Positions 63,858-64,000 of a DNA stretch of 64,000 bases are shown in pieces. The position numbers and the translations under genes were made by a program. Below the pieces are notes generated by a model. It was not told the DNA's origin and did not search any database. It saw nothing but the letters and a program-made list of their open reading frames with translations. Each line of letters begins with the position of its first letter. Position 1 is the first letter of the stretch. Source of the stretch: Gammaproteobacteria bacterium (lineage in GTDB: Bacteria; Pseudomonadota; Gammaproteobacteria; Pseudomonadales; Azotimanducaceae); assembly GCA_018656865.1 (NCBI GenBank), contig JABHYO010000187.1, positions 1 through 64,000 on the forward strand, written 5' to 3'.

Positions 63858-63988
63858 GTACGATGGATATTACCCTTGTATTGGGTAGTGTTTTTTAGCA
63901 GCAACTTCGGTGATTTTCTCCCCCAAAAAAACCGAAGCTCGGGTCCTGGTCACACCTCCCCAACGATGACCAGGGCCCTTCTTTTTTG
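63858..63988 (+). ncRNA. Candidate trans-acting sRNA downstream of polA (Spot 42/ErsA position)
   Basis: About 131 bases with three hairpins. First, ATTACCC/GGGTAGT around TTGTATT, then a T-run. Second, CTTCGGT (63905-63911) pairs with ACCGAAG (63931-63937) around a loop holding TTTTCTCCCCC. Third, a 12-pair terminator stem (63941-63952 with 63967-63978) with the loop CACCTCCCCAACGA, followed by TTCTTTTTT. Two single-stranded C-rich loops can pair with G-rich ribosome sites. Enterics have spf and Pseudomonas has ersA (about 132 nt, RpoE-type promoter) just after polA. No open frame is evident. The 5' end is inferred from the promoter. Confidence 0.65.
63941..63988 (+). terminator. Rho-independent terminator at the end of the sRNA candidate
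   Basis: The stem GGGTCCTGGTCA / TGACCAGGGCCC (one wobble pair) is followed by TTCTTTTTTG. It is strong and on the plus strand, as needed for the sRNA or read-through from polA. Confidence 0.85.
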
Positions 63989-64000
63989 CATCAGGAAAAC

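Noticed and set aside
63839..63864. Sigma70 promoter for the sRNA using TTGACC at 63839
   Set aside because: No acceptable -10 lies 16 to 18 bases downstream (GATGGA at 17). The GAACTT/TCCTA pair fits better.

Overview
The window is a chromosomal origin region of a gammaproteobacterium. Gene content and order closely follow the Pseudomonas-type oriC neighbourhood: rpmH-rnpA-yidD-yidC-mnmE, mnmG-rsmG-parA-parB-atpIBEFHAGDC-glmU-glmS to the left of the origin; dnaA-dnaN-recF-gyrB, glyQS, tag, trkA-rsmB-fmt-def, dprA-tsaC-aroE to the right. There are no transposases, phage genes, tRNAs or rRNAs. Assignment below class level is inference; the synteny points to a Pseudomonadales/Cellvibrionales-like lineage.

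Layout. 1-3013: half of a TRAP transporter permease, an MFS exporter and a TRAP binding lipoprotein. 3116-8539: uvrD, glmS, glmU. 8566-15991: the nine-gene ATP synthase operon (minus strand), with its own sigma70-type promoter and a terminator. 16036-20164: chromosome partitioning (ParAB) and tRNA/rRNA modification (MnmG, RsmG). 20287-24064: MnmE, YidC, YidD, RnpA, RpmH. 24065-24615: the likely oriC, AT-rich, with DnaA boxes. 24616-31740: dnaA, two consecutive complete dnaN genes, recF (carrying two parS-like sites) and gyrB. 31737-43029: gmhB, glyS/glyQ, tag, a lipid A acyltransferase-like gene, a methyltransferase, trkH, trkA, rsmB, fmt, def. 43173-49384: LysM protein, dprA, purE, tsaC, aroE, oligopeptidase A. 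49586-57292: a caa3/aa3-type cytochrome c oxidase cluster (coxB with a fused cytochrome c domain, coxA, ctaG, coxC, DUF2909, SURF1, an SCO-like protein, ctaB, sco1) without a heme A synthase gene. 57394-59609: a two-gene ergothioneine pathway (egtB-egtD). 59597-63570: thrB, a DUF2782 gene and polA. 63858-63988: a candidate small RNA in the polA-downstream position that holds Spot 42 in enterics and ErsA in Pseudomonas.

Most coding content is ordinary housekeeping. The unusual parts are: (a) two tandem sliding-clamp genes, where the first copy has changed residues in the protein-binding cleft; (b) the sRNA candidate downstream of polA, preceded by a sigmaE-like promoter and carrying two C-rich loops; (c) three tandem repeat arrays, each lying directly downstream of the stop codon of a minus-strand gene (atpC, atpE, the DUF2909 gene). 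Two of these arrays, 40 kb apart in the ATP synthase and cytochrome oxidase loci, share the core ACGCTGARGGCTCTYTA; (d) a near-perfect 52-bp palindrome between uvrD and the TRAP lipoprotein gene, and a 16-bp inverted-repeat element downstream of polA; (e) two parS-like sites inside recF. All calls rest on reading the sequence and knowledge of the families; no search was run.
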